Source of the DNA: Algoriphagus sp. TR-M9
GTDB taxonomy: Bacteria; Bacteroidota; Bacteroidia; Cytophagales; Cyclobacteriaceae
Length of the DNA: 64,000 bases
Assembly: GCF_027594545.1 (NCBI RefSeq)
Contig: NZ_CP115160.1
Coordinates: 3,654,501 to 3,718,500 of the forward strand
Direction of reading: 5' to 3'
Below are positions 37,234 through 45,988 of this stretch, in pieces. The translations under genes were made by a program, and so were the position numbers. Below the pieces are notes generated by a model. The model ran no database searches, had not been told where the DNA came from, and worked only from the letters and a program-made list of their open reading frames with translations. Within the stretch, counting starts at the first letter, position 1, and each line of letters opens with the position of its first letter.

Positions 37234-38208
37234 ATGAAACCAGACCTTAAGCAAATACAAATACCTATAGAGAATGAAATGGCTCAGTTTGAGCTGAAAT
37301 TTCGGGCCTCTATGAAATCTAAGGTCAAGCTACTCGATCACATCACCAACTATATAGTCCGGCGTAAAGGCAAGCAAATGAGACCCATGTTCGTCTTTTT
37401 GACGGCAGGTGTTTGTGGTGGAATCAACGACTCCACACATAGAGGCGCGGCACTCATAGAATTACTTCACACCGCAACGTTGGTTCACGATGATGTGGTG
37501 GATGATGCAAATTACAGACGTGGATTTTTCTCTGTAAATGCACTTTGGAAAAACAAAATCTCTGTATTAGTAGGTGATTACCTGCTTTCCCGCGGCCTAC
37601 TTTTGAGTGTAGAAAACAATGACTTCAAACTTTTGAAGATCGTTTCTAACGCAGTTAAAGAGATGTCTGAAGGCGAATTGCTACAGATCGCCAAAGCCAG
37701 AAAACTCGATATCACCGAGGAAGTTTATTATGACATTATCCGGCAAAAAACGGCCAGTTTATTGGCTTCCTGCTGCGCAGTTGGCGCTTCCAGCACCGAC
37801 AGCAGCGATGAAACCATCTCCAAAATGCGGGAATTCGGTGAAAAAGTAGGAATGGCTTTTCAGATCAAAGACGACCTTTTTGACTATGGTGATGATGAAA
37901 TCGGAAAACCTGTTGGAATCGACATCAAAGAAAAGAAAATGACTCTACCGCTGATTTTTGCTTTGCAAAAGGCGGACTGGTTGGAGAAAAAGAAGATCAT
38001 TAATTTGATCCGAAACCGAAGCGAGGACAAAAAAGCAGTGAATCAAGTTATCAGCTTCGTAAAGAAAAGCGGTGGACTGGAGTATGCTAAAACCATCATG
38101 GATAGATTCTATGCAGAAGCGCTGGATATCCTAAAGACTTTCCCAGAATCAGACTACAAAACCTCATTGGAGGGTTTGGTGAGTTATACGATTGAGAGGA
38201 AGAAGTAG
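37234..38208 (+). CDS. Polyprenyl diphosphate synthase
   Basis: 324 residues, trans-prenyltransferase. First Asp-rich motif in LVHDDVVDDANYRRG (about 89-103), second in FQIKDDLFDYGDDEIGKPVGIDIKEKKMTLPL (about 211-242). The small residues ahead of the first DDxxD (LLHTATLVHDD) fit a long-chain product such as the side chain of menaquinone. Enzymes of this size in the phylum are usually called octaprenyl/heptaprenyl synthase; exact chain length cannot be read. Confidence 0.93.
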   Translation: MKPDLKQIQIPIENEMAQFELKFRASMKSKVKLLDHITNYIVRRKGKQMRPMFVFLTAGVCGGINDSTHRGAALIELLHTATLVHDDVVDDANYRRGFFSVNALWKNKISVLVGDYLLSRGLLLSVENNDFKLLKIVSNAVKEMSEGELLQIAKARKLDITEEVYYDIIRQKTASLLASCCAVGASSTDSSDETISKMREFGEKVGMAFQIKDDLFDYGDDEIGKPVGIDIKEKKMTLPLIFALQKADWLEKKKIINLIRNRSEDKKAVNQVISFVKKSGGLEYAKTIMDRFYAEALDILKTFPESDYKTSLEGLVSYTIERKK

Positions 38209-38223
38209 GGTTTGATTTAGCTT

Positions 38224-38244
38224 GAAGACGGGAGACGGAAGACA
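38224..38244. repeat. Three 7-base repeats
   Basis: GAAGACG GGAGACG GAAGACA in exact register of seven. On the other strand each unit reads NNTCTNN, the same core as the longer array at 54204-54280. Confidence 0.55.
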
Positions 38245-38255
38245 GAGTTCTCATA

Positions 38256-38293
38256 GCCGTCATCGCGAACGATGTAGGAGTGAAGCGATCTAC
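38256..38293. repeat. Degenerate interspersed element of the GTCATTGCGA...GCAATC type
   Basis: GTCATCGCGAACGATG ... AAGCGATCTACC carries outer inverted repeats ATCGC/GCGAT. It resembles a common bacterial intergenic repeat (CGTCATTGCGAG...GAAGCAATCT) but is diverged. The whole 38209-38448 gap has no gene-like frame. Confidence 0.4.
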
Positions 38294-38448
38294 CTGTAAG
38301 GAGTTAAAAGTGCCAAGTTAAATCAGTAGATCACATTCTTAACCATCATTTTATCTTTTATCGAAGCAATGATGACTTTATTCTACCAAATTTTATCGGT
38401 ATCATTCACCCACATATTACCTATATTCAAATCAATAGAGATATCTTT

Positions 38449-38470
38449 GATAGTATCAAATGATACTATC
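38449..38470. promoter_or_regulatory. Perfect palindrome at the fic start, probable operator
   Basis: GATAGTATCA-AA-TGATACTATC: two perfect 10-base half sites around a 2-base centre, ending one base before the likely fic ATG (38472). An upstream ATG (38460) lies inside it. A dimeric regulator bound here would block transcription or translation start. Confidence 0.65.
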
Positions 38471-38471
38471 A

Positions 38472-39425
38472 ATGAAACCTCCATATGATATCACACCAAC
38501 CATTCTGCAATTTGTCAGCTCGATCTCAGAGAAAATCGGTGAGGCAAATACACTGTTTTTAGACAAGCAATCACCTCAGCTTCGAAAGCGAAATAAGGTT
38601 AAAACCATCCACTCCTCTCTTCAGATCGAGGGAAACACACTATCGGAAGAACAGATAACTGCATTAATTGAAAATAAACGGATCATAGGGCCACAGAAAG
38701 ATATTACTGAAGTGATCAATGCAATCGCCGTTTACGAAAATCTAAACTCTTACAAATCCACCTCTGCCAATTCATTCTTATCTGCTCATGAAACTCTGAT
38801 GAAAGGATTGATTGATCAACCTGGCAAATATCGATCGCGTGGAGTTGGCGTAGTAAAAGGTTCAGAAGTAGCTCATTTAGCCCCGCCAGCGGCTAATGTC
38901 CCTGGGCTAATGAAGGACCTTTTCCAGTACCTGAACAATGATGACGAGCTTGCTTTGATCAAAAGCTGTGTCTTCCACTACGAAATGGAATTCATTCATC
39001 CTTTCATAGATGGAAATGGAAGGATGGGAAGACTTTGGCAAACTTTGATTCTAAAAGACCGATATACAGTATTTGAATTTTTACCGTTTGAAACGCTAAT
39101 TAACAAAACTCAGGATGAATATTATCAGGCCTTGTCAGCAAGTGATAAATCTGGTAAATCCACGATTTTTATAGAGTACATGCTAAGAATTATTGATGAT
39201 TCTCTAGCCAACCTACTTAACACTAATGGTCAAACTTTAACCTCAGAGCAGCGCATTACACACTTTATTTCCTTAGGGAAAGCTGAATTTAGCAGAAAAG
39301 ATTACATGGATGTCTTCAAATCTATTTCTTCTGCAACTGCAAGTCGTGATTTAAAAAAAGCCCTGGAATTGCATTTAATTTCTGCTAAAGGGAAAGGGAA
39401 TCAGATGAGGTATTTCATTTATTGA
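38472..39425 (+). CDS. Fic-family AMPylase (class II, N-terminal inhibitory helix)
   Basis: 317 residues from the ATG at 38472; the ATG at 38460 would add four residues encoded by the palindrome. The inhibitory motif (S/T)xxxE(G/N) is SLQIEG (about 49-54), and the catalytic loop HPFIDGNGRMGR (about 176-187) is complete with His, Asn and both Arg. Such enzymes transfer AMP from ATP to a hydroxyl of a target protein. The C-terminal 70 residues look like a winged helix (DYMDVFKSISSATASRDLKKALELHLI), which could bind the operator and make the gene self-regulated. It is followed by a small membrane-anchored protein 13 bases on. Confidence 0.93.
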   Translation: MKPPYDITPTILQFVSSISEKIGEANTLFLDKQSPQLRKRNKVKTIHSSLQIEGNTLSEEQITALIENKRIIGPQKDITEVINAIAVYENLNSYKSTSANSFLSAHETLMKGLIDQPGKYRSRGVGVVKGSEVAHLAPPAANVPGLMKDLFQYLNNDDELALIKSCVFHYEMEFIHPFIDGNGRMGRLWQTLILKDRYTVFEFLPFETLINKTQDEYYQALSASDKSGKSTIFIEYMLRIIDDSLANLLNTNGQTLTSEQRITHFISLGKAEFSRKDYMDVFKSISSATASRDLKKALELHLISAKGKGNQMRYFIY

Positions 39426-39438
39426 CAATTGATTCACA

Positions 39439-39999
39439 ATGAACACAAAATCAAAGAAATTCACGAAGAAAGGAATAATCCCAGTATTCCTAATTATTCT
39501 ACTTACTATCGCGATACAATTCACTGATTACTGGGATTTTAAAAATGATTCAAAGATTAATCAGGAAAAATCATATGAGCTATTCAGTAATATTGCTGCA
39601 TTTTTCCCTGAAAAACCAAAAGTAAATTATCTGATTTACCAAAATGACACCTTTCTGGGATACACAGTAAAGAAGGAAGAAATTGAATACACTATATGGA
39701 ATTTAAATAAATTCTATCCAGACACTTTAATGCTAGAAAATTGGTCTGTGGATTTCCTTTTCAATCAAGGGCTAACGAACATAATAATCAATTGGACTCC
39801 AACTCATCCTAATGCTATTTTAGAAAACCATTCGGAAGACAGCATAAACATGATAACTTTTAAGGACAAACTTCTATTAGACAGCGTTAACCAGCTTTAT
39901 TATGCCCGGTTCTCTTACCCGACTAATCCACTTTCAGACAGCATTTACCAAAAAATGGGGAATCAATATTTCAATTCCATAAAAATAGATTCAAAGTAA
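39439..39999 (+). CDS. Small membrane-anchored protein of unknown function
   Basis: 186 residues. A basic N-terminus (MNTKSKKFTKKG) and one hydrophobic helix (about 13-29) suggest a type II anchor with a periplasmic domain rich in Asn, Tyr and Trp. No known family recognised. It begins 13 bases after fic and may belong to the same transcript; its stop overlaps convergent thrC by 9 bases. Low complexity and A/T-rich codons compared with neighbours suggest accessory origin, as for fic. Confidence 0.6.
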   Translation: MNTKSKKFTKKGIIPVFLIILLTIAIQFTDYWDFKNDSKINQEKSYELFSNIAAFFPEKPKVNYLIYQNDTFLGYTVKKEEIEYTIWNLNKFYPDTLMLENWSVDFLFNQGLTNIIINWTPTHPNAILENHSEDSINMITFKDKLLLDSVNQLYYARFSYPTNPLSDSIYQKMGNQYFNSIKIDSK

Positions 40000-41289
40000 A
40001 CTCTTCAAATACCCCTTAAACTCCTCAAAATCATTCCCCATCGCTTCCACTTTTTTCTGTCCATCCATAAAAGCAGCTAATCGCTCTGGAAGCTCTAGTT
40101 TCAAGTTCAATGCTTTTTCTACCGTTTCTCTAAACTTCCCAGGATGAGCAGTTTCCAAAAACACACCTTGGAAGCCATCATATTCAGCCATAAAATCCTT
40201 TAAGCCTTTATACCCAACAGCTCCATGCGGATCTAAGGTATAGCCAGACTTTTTCACTTCTTGCATCACTTCAACGGTTTCAGCATCAGAGTAAAAATAA
40301 CCTTTCACGTTGTCCTTTAGTAGTTGTTCATCTTCTCCGTAAAGAGCCAGAAGGCGGGGAAAATTGCTAGGATTACCCACATCCATGCTATTACTGATGG
40401 TTGCTATTGAGGCCATCGCTGCGAAATCTGCTCCATTCAAATAATCTGGAACTACTTTATTCACATTGGTAGCAGCTACAAATTGATCAATAGGCAAGCC
40501 CATTCGTTGCGCCAAAATACCGGCAGCAATATTTCCAAAATTCCCTGAAGGAACAGCGAAAGCTACTTTTTTATCATTCTTAGGAAGTCTGGAAAACGCA
40601 TAGAAATAATACAGGCACTGTGGAATCCAGCGGGCTACATTGATAGAGTTGGCAGAAGTCAGCAACAGCTTTTCATTCAGCTCTTCATCCAAAAATGCTT
40701 CTTTTACCATTCGCTGACAATCATCAAATACACCATCCACTTCCAGCGCTGTGATATTTTGACCCAGCGTAGTAAACTGCTTTTCCTGAAGCTCACTTAC
40801 TTTTCCTTTCGGAAAAAGTATAATCACATCCACTCCATCCACTCCCAAAAAGCCATTGGCTACCGCACTTCCAGTATCGCCTGAAGTTGCTACCAGCACA
40901 CGCACTTTACGGTCGGACTTTTCCATCAGCATACTCATCAATTTGGAACAAAAACGTGCCCCAAAATCCTTGAATGCCAATGTAGGCCCATGGAAAAGCT
41001 CCAAGCTATAGACGTCTTCTTCCACCTTTACCAGCGGCGCATCGAATACCAGCGTATGATCCACCAATTCCTTGATCTGCTCTTGGCTGAGTGCTGAAGA
41101 AAACAAGGCGCCAATCACCTCATATCCTATTTCCTGAAAGGTCATTTCAGGAAGTTTGTCAAAAAGTTCTTTCGGTAAAACAGGAATATCAGTTGGCATA
41201 TAGAGCCCCTGATCCGGAGCCAGTCCTTTGATTACTGCTTCTGCAAGCTCCACCTGATGAGCAGAATTATTTGTGCTATAAAACTTCAT
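39991..41289 (-). CDS. thrC: Threonine synthase
   Basis: 432 residues, PLP enzyme that converts O-phosphohomoserine to threonine. The PLP lysine is in GPTLAFKDFGARF (about 103-115) and the phosphate loop in VPSGNFGNIAAG. Other conserved stretches: YYSTNNSAHQ-type start, VLVATSGDTGSAVANGF, TANSINVARW-like SANSINVARWIPQ. Last gene of thrA-thrB-thrC, 4 bases after thrB. Confidence 0.95.
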   Translation of the reverse strand: MKFYSTNNSAHQVELAEAVIKGLAPDQGLYMPTDIPVLPKELFDKLPEMTFQEIGYEVIGALFSSALSQEQIKELVDHTLVFDAPLVKVEEDVYSLELFHGPTLAFKDFGARFCSKLMSMLMEKSDRKVRVLVATSGDTGSAVANGFLGVDGVDVIILFPKGKVSELQEKQFTTLGQNITALEVDGVFDDCQRMVKEAFLDEELNEKLLLTSANSINVARWIPQCLYYFYAFSRLPKNDKKVAFAVPSGNFGNIAAGILAQRMGLPIDQFVAATNVNKVVPDYLNGADFAAMASIATISNSMDVGNPSNFPRLLALYGEDEQLLKDNVKGYFYSDAETVEVMQEVKKSGYTLDPHGAVGYKGLKDFMAEYDGFQGVFLETAHPGKFRETVEKALNLKLELPERLAAFMDGQKKVEAMGNDFEEFKGYLKSLL

Positions 41290-41293
41290 ACTC

Positions 41294-42232
41294 TTATTTT
41301 TCTTCGATGACGTAAGCCCCTTTGGTATTTATTTCTGAGAAATACACATCCAAATCGAGGCCTATGGTTTTGAAAATTTTCTCGGCAGCTTTGGCGACCG
41401 CCTGAGCTGTTTCTTTCCCTTGGGAAAGTGCAAAGAGCGTAGGACCGGAACCGGAAATCCCCATTCCCAACGCGCCTGCAGCCTTCAAAGCTTCTCTTAC
41501 CTCATAAAACCCCGGAAGTAAGACTGCTCGATAGGGCTCTGCGATCACGTCCCGAAGCGATCTAGAAATCAACTCAAAATCAGACTCATAAAGCCCTGCT
41601 ATCAATCCTGCCACGTTTCCGGACTGAATAGTCGCATGCTTCATCGGGATCTGATCCCGCAGTACAGACCTGGAATCGGCCGTCTTTAGCTCATAATGAG
41701 GGTGTAAAAGCGTACAATAAAGCCCCTCCGGAACCGGAAGTTTGATCACATCCAGCGGGTGGTAATCCCTGATCAAAACAAATCCGCCCAATAAACTCGG
41801 GGCCACATTATCTGCGTGTCCCGCTCCACAGGCTACTTTCTCCGCAGCTATCGCAAAAGGCAACAAATCCTTCTTTTCAAATGGATTCCCCAAAAGCCGG
41901 TTGGTTGCTTCCAAAGCCGCGACAGCACTAGCCGCACTGGAGCCCATGCCAGAACCCAAAGGAAGTCCTTTTTTCAAATAAATATCAAGGCCTACCTTCT
42001 GCTGCAAGGCTTCTAGCATGGCCTGGATAGCCACTGCACAGGTATTTTTATCAGCCTCTAAAGGAAGCTTCCCTCCATCACCTTCGATAGACACTACCCG
42101 CAATTTTTCAGAATCCGACCGCACCACCTCCACTGTGTCTCCCATCGCATCGATAGCAAACCCAAGAATATCAAAACCACAGGATACATTGGCGACAGTA
42201 GCAGGTGCAAAAGCTGTGACGGAGCGCATCAT
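41294..42232 (-). CDS. thrB: Homoserine kinase
   Basis: 312 residues, GHMP kinase. The ATP loop PLGSGMGSSAASAVAAL (about 91-107) and the C-terminal GMGISGSGPTLFAL are intact. Phosphorylates homoserine. Its first ATG overlaps the thrA stop as ATGA; a second ATG follows at once. Middle gene of the threonine operon. Confidence 0.95.
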   Translation of the reverse strand: MMRSVTAFAPATVANVSCGFDILGFAIDAMGDTVEVVRSDSEKLRVVSIEGDGGKLPLEADKNTCAVAIQAMLEALQQKVGLDIYLKKGLPLGSGMGSSAASAVAALEATNRLLGNPFEKKDLLPFAIAAEKVACGAGHADNVAPSLLGGFVLIRDYHPLDVIKLPVPEGLYCTLLHPHYELKTADSRSVLRDQIPMKHATIQSGNVAGLIAGLYESDFELISRSLRDVIAEPYRAVLLPGFYEVREALKAAGALGMGISGSGPTLFALSQGKETAQAVAKAAEKIFKTIGLDLDVYFSEINTKGAYVIEEK

Positions 42233-44679
42233 TCCCGAGTATAGTTACCGATTCTAATCACATCTGCAAACACTCCAGCTGCGGTCACATCTGCTCCAGC
42301 TCCAGGCCCACGAATGATCATAGGCCGATCAAGATATCGATCAGTGGTGAGCAAAATCATATTATCGCTTCCACTCAACCCACTAAACGGGTGCTCCAGC
42401 GGTAGCGCATTCAACCCTACTTTTGCCTTGCCATTTTCCAGTGTAGCCATAAAGCGCAGCTTTTCTCCTCTGGCTTCAGCATCTGTTAGCAGCTTGGCAA
42501 AATCAGGGTCATGTGTTTTCAGTTTCTCAAAAAATTCTGGCACAGTACCCAAGGACTGGCAATCTTCAGGCACCATACTCTGTACTTCAATAGAGTCAAA
42601 TTCTATTTCCTGCTCAGCCTCTCTTCCCAAGATCAGAATCTTTCTAGCCACATCCATTCCGCTCAAATCATCCCGAGGGTCTGGCTCTGTAAATCCTAGG
42701 TCTTTGGCTTTTTTCACCACCTCTGAAAACGGATCTCCTTTTTCAAGCTCTGAAAAAATATAATTCATGGAACCTGAAAGCACCGCTTCAATTCGAATCA
42801 CCCTATCTCCAGAAAGCATCAAATCCTGAAGTGTATTGATCACCGGGAGACCAGCGGCTACATTGGTTTCATAAAGGAATTTTACACCGCGTTTCTTAGC
42901 AATTCGCTTGAGGTTTTTGTACTGCTCCATAGAGCCGGAATTTGCCTTTTTATTCGGAGTCACTATAGCCACCTTTGCTTCCAGGATTTTAGCATATAGC
43001 TCAGCCACATCTTGACTAGCCGTACAATCCACAAAAACGGAATTGGAGAAATTCATTTCCTCCATGGTCTGAATAAACTTATTCAAATCTGTTTTTTGAT
43101 CAGACTCACTCAGCTGATTGGGATTACTCAGGTCAAACCCATCTTCGTGAAAAGCCATATACCGGCTATTTGCCAAACCGTGAATCTGAATGTCCAGCTC
43201 ATTTTCGCCGCGCAATTTCTGTTGCTGATTGGCTATCATCTTGATCAGAGCTTGCCCGATCAGACCTACCCCCACCAAAAAGACGTGAAGCACTTTGTTT
43301 TCAGATAAGAAAAACGCTTCATGAAGTGCGTTCAGTGCCTTTTGAAGATCAGGCTGAGGGATCACGGCTGATATATTCAACTCCGAGCTGCCCTGAGCGA
43401 TCGCAGCGACATTGATATTATTTCTCCCCAAGGCCCGGAACATGCGTCCGGAAGCTCCCGGGTTTTGCTTCATATTTTCTCCCACCACAGCTACAGTGGC
43501 CAAGTCATGAAGTAGGGAAACCTCGTCCATTTCTCCCGACTTGATCTCATAGAAAAACTCACGCTCTACTACTTCCTTAGCCAGGAAAGCTTCTTTGGTT
43601 TTGATGGCCAAACAAATGCTGTGCTCAGAGGAAGCCTGAGAAATCAGAAGTATATTAATTTGTGCCTCCGCGAGGGCTTTGAACACACGGCTAGTGCCTA
43701 CCACCGAATCCAGCAAGCCTGAACCCTGTACAGTCACAATGGAGATATTGGAGATAGAGCTTATGCCCTTGATTAAGGCCCCAGGGCTTACTTCTCCATT
43801 GATCAGGGTCCCGGCATTTTCAGGTTCAAAAGTGTTCTTGATGTAAATCGGGATGCTTCTGCGCATGGCCGGCTGCATGGTGGCCGGGAATATCACTTTG
43901 GCCCCAAAGTGTGAAAGTTCCATCGCCTCGTTATAGCTCAATTGAGGAATGGTAAATGAAGTATAAACCAGCTTCGGGTCAGCGGTCAATACCCCTGACA
44001 CATCGGTCCAAATCTCTAAATGCTCGGCATCCAGAGCTGCTGCAAAAATGGCCGCAGTATAATCCGAACCTGATCTTCCCAAAGTGGTGGTCTCTCCTTT
44101 GGCAGTGGAAGCGATGAATCCGGTAATCACCTTTATCCCTTCATGATTGGCAAAGAAATCTTTAATAGCAGCATTGGTCACCTCAAAGTCCACTTTGGCC
44201 TGCCCAAATCTATCGTTGGTGCGAATCACATCTCTGGCATCCAAAAACTGGCTCTTCATCCCTTGCCCATTCATGGACTCGGCCAAAATAAAGGCCGCCA
44301 AACGCTCACCAAAACTCGCCACATAATCCAAAGTGCGGGCTGAGTTTTCCTTGATCAGGTAAATCCCGTGAAACAGATCTTCCAGTTCTTTAAAACGAAC
44401 CTTGACAAAGGTCATCACCGTGGACTGACTCTGTACGCCGATGAGCTGCCTGACGATATATAAGTGCTTTTCTTCTAAAGACTGAAGCAGCTCTCGATAT
44501 GCTTCATCCCCTTCCCTGGCCAGTTGGGCGATTTTCAGCAAGGTCTCCGTCACCCCTCCAAAAGCTGAAAAAACTACAGCCAGTTCTTCATGCTTGAGCT
44601 TCTCTTGAATGATTGAAAAAACACGTTGGATATTTTCCGGGTTAGCTACGGACGAGCCACCAAACTTGATGATCTTCAT
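42229..44679 (-). CDS. thrA: Bifunctional aspartokinase / homoserine dehydrogenase
   Basis: 816 residues. Residues 1-290 are the aspartokinase domain (IKFGGSSVANPEN, TLGRSGSDYTAAIF), 300-450 two ACT regulatory domains (VTVQGSGLLDSVVGTSRVF, VAVVGENMKQNPGASGRMF), and 460-816 homoserine dehydrogenase (VFLVGVGLIGQALIK, TPNKKANSGSMEQYK, YETNVAAGLPVINTLQDL, EPDPRDDLSGMDVARK). First and last-but-two steps toward threonine. A Thr-rich leader peptide lies 88 bases upstream. Confidence 0.96.
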   Translation of the reverse strand: MKIIKFGGSSVANPENIQRVFSIIQEKLKHEELAVVFSAFGGVTETLLKIAQLAREGDEAYRELLQSLEEKHLYIVRQLIGVQSQSTVMTFVKVRFKELEDLFHGIYLIKENSARTLDYVASFGERLAAFILAESMNGQGMKSQFLDARDVIRTNDRFGQAKVDFEVTNAAIKDFFANHEGIKVITGFIASTAKGETTTLGRSGSDYTAAIFAAALDAEHLEIWTDVSGVLTADPKLVYTSFTIPQLSYNEAMELSHFGAKVIFPATMQPAMRRSIPIYIKNTFEPENAGTLINGEVSPGALIKGISSISNISIVTVQGSGLLDSVVGTSRVFKALAEAQINILLISQASSEHSICLAIKTKEAFLAKEVVEREFFYEIKSGEMDEVSLLHDLATVAVVGENMKQNPGASGRMFRALGRNNINVAAIAQGSSELNISAVIPQPDLQKALNALHEAFFLSENKVLHVFLVGVGLIGQALIKMIANQQQKLRGENELDIQIHGLANSRYMAFHEDGFDLSNPNQLSESDQKTDLNKFIQTMEEMNFSNSVFVDCTASQDVAELYAKILEAKVAIVTPNKKANSGSMEQYKNLKRIAKKRGVKFLYETNVAAGLPVINTLQDLMLSGDRVIRIEAVLSGSMNYIFSELEKGDPFSEVVKKAKDLGFTEPDPRDDLSGMDVARKILILGREAEQEIEFDSIEVQSMVPEDCQSLGTVPEFFEKLKTHDPDFAKLLTDAEARGEKLRFMATLENGKAKVGLNALPLEHPFSGLSGSDNMILLTTDRYLDRPMIIRGPGAGADVTAAGVFADVIRIGNYTRE

Positions 44680-44715
44680 AAATATTACTTCTGAAATTAA
44701 TAACTAAGGAAATTA

Positions 44716-44734
44716 AAATCGGCCTGAAAAGGCC
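44716..44734 (-). terminator. Candidate attenuator hairpin of the thr operon
   Basis: In the leader RNA, GGCCT / AGGCC form a 5-base G/C-rich stem with loop TTTC, followed by GATTTTAATTT. It sits between the leader peptide stop (44768) and thrA. An earlier hairpin ACGGG/CCCGT (44761-44775) spans the leader stop codon, and GGTAC in the leader coding part can pair with GTACC near 44744-44748, offering alternative folds. Confidence 0.5.
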
Positions 44735-44767
44735 TCGGGGGCGGGTACTCTATAACTATCAACGGGA

Positions 44768-44833
44768 TCACCCCGTAATCGTGGTACCAATGCATGTCGT
44801 CATAGAAAAAATGGTGCAGACACCCGTTTCCAT
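44768..44833 (-). CDS. thrL: Threonine operon leader peptide
   Basis: A 21-codon frame from ATG 44833 to TGA 44768 holds seven Thr and three Ile codons. It begins METGVCTIF and ends with MTTCIGTTITG. An inner ATG at 44803 would give only those last 11 residues. Length, composition and place match the E. coli ThrL leader (also 21 residues, Thr/Ile-rich). Ribosome stalling at Thr/Ile codons when charged tRNA is scarce would favour read-through into thrA. A promoter candidate is just upstream, and a hairpin with a weak U tract is downstream. Confidence 0.72.
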   Translation of the reverse strand: METGVCTIFSMTTCIGTTITG

Positions 44834-44900
44834 ACCTGGAAGTAATTTGTGTTCGGATGTGTTTTTCACTGCAAATACCATAACTGGACAATTGATGTGA

Positions 44901-44932
44901 CAATCTTACTGCCAAAATTTCTTTTAGCCAAA
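44901..44932 (-). promoter_or_regulatory. Candidate promoter of the thr operon
   Basis: On the minus strand TTTG (44932-44929), a 20-base spacer, then TAAGATTG (44908-44901), one mismatch to TAnnTTTG. Transcription would start about 60 bases ahead of the leader peptide. Confidence 0.45.
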
Positions 44933-45099
44933 CAATAGGTTAGAGTTTTTGCATAAAAAGGCGATTCCTTCAAAAAACCATGCATTTTTCTCATCCTTCG
45001 CCTTTATTCAGACCTTTCTTTTGGCAAAGACACCCTCTATCCAAATTGAATTTGGAATTGTTTCTAGCTATATTGATTTGACACTAAAATTAAACTCCG

Positions 45100-45522
45100 A
45101 TGAAACTCCAGCAATCCATAATAGCCGTAATTTTCATAATAGTTCTAGTGAGCTGCGGCTCTACAAAGGCCATTAATCCTTTGAATCTTTTGACCGGAAA
45201 CGACTGGGCTCTTGCCTCTCTAAATGGAAACAGTCTGGACCTCAGTCAATTTGCTGGTGGTATACCTTCGCTCTCATTTTTAGAGGAAGGAAGACTTGCC
45301 GGCTTCACTGGCTGCAATAATTTCTCCGGAAATTTTTCTCTAGAAGGAAGCGGTCTCAAGCTTGATCCAGGAGCGATCACGAAGAAAATGTGTCCAGGAA
45401 CGGGCGAACAGGATTTTATTTCAGCTTTAAATAAAGTGAAGGATTTGAAAATTGACCAAGACAAGCTCACTTTGATAGATGGAGGACAGGAGCTCATGAG
45501 TTTTGTACCAAAAAAAGAATAA
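45100..45522 (+). CDS. META-domain lipoprotein
   Basis: 140 residues. Signal peptide with lipobox LVSC (Cys 19). A single META domain (HslJ type) follows: GNDWALASLNGNSLDL, GRLAGFTGCNNFSGNF, GAITKKMCPG. Such proteins sit in the cell envelope and are linked to heat or drug stress, but biochemical function is not established. It is divergent from the thr operon. Confidence 0.85.
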   Translation: MKLQQSIIAVIFIIVLVSCGSTKAINPLNLLTGNDWALASLNGNSLDLSQFAGGIPSLSFLEEGRLAGFTGCNNFSGNFSLEGSGLKLDPGAITKKMCPGTGEQDFISALNKVKDLKIDQDKLTLIDGGQELMSFVPKKE

Positions 45523-45528
45523 GCAGGG

Positions 45529-45984
45529 CTATGCTATTTCTTTGACCAGGAAGAGTTTGCCCCTAAATTCTACTTGGTCATTTTGCTTTTTACCCAAAAG
45601 CAGCTCACCCAGGGGAGCATTTTTACTGAGTAGAAATAATCTTTTGTCCCCGACCTGCAATGCACCGAAACTGATAGAGATCAAATACAACGCATCTCCT
45701 AAATTCACCAAACTTCCTTCCTGGACACGTTCTGTCCGGTTTTTGACGGCCTGCAGTCTATACAACTCTTCCAGATCAGCCGTCGCCTGTTTGATCTGAG
45801 TAGTAATAGTCATCAGATCCCGGGACATCATTTCCCTTCCCGTCTCAAATTTATCCCCAGCACTGCTTTTGGTATCTTCCAAAATCCCCTCGTTGATCGC
45901 TTTACGCTCTTCAGTCAGCAACTTGATCTTCTCTTTTACCTGAGCAATCGATGCCTGGTAAACTTTCTCCTTAAACGAATTCAT
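45529..45984 (-). CDS. GreA/GreB-like protein
   Basis: 151 residues from the ATG at 45984 (MNSFKEKVYQASI); the longer frame would overlap the upstream gene. The N-terminal 90 residues are charged and helical, like the Gre coiled coil (KIKLLTEERKAINEGILEDTKSSAGDKFETGREMM), and the C-terminal part (GSLVNLGDALYLISISFG... VEFRGKLFLVKEI) resembles the FKBP-like Gre domain. Likely binds RNA polymerase, but anti-pause or other activity is unknown. Five bases after the SnoaL-like gene. Confidence 0.75.
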   Translation of the reverse strand: MNSFKEKVYQASIAQVKEKIKLLTEERKAINEGILEDTKSSAGDKFETGREMMSRDLMTITTQIKQATADLEELYRLQAVKNRTERVQEGSLVNLGDALYLISISFGALQVGDKRLFLLSKNAPLGELLLGKKQNDQVEFRGKLFLVKEIA

Positions 45985-45988
45985 AAAA

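Noticed and set aside
44697..44915. 72-codon minus-strand frame upstream of thrA
   Set aside because: It lies in a different frame over the thr leader region. The Thr/Ile-rich 21-codon frame, with hairpins downstream, explains the region better.
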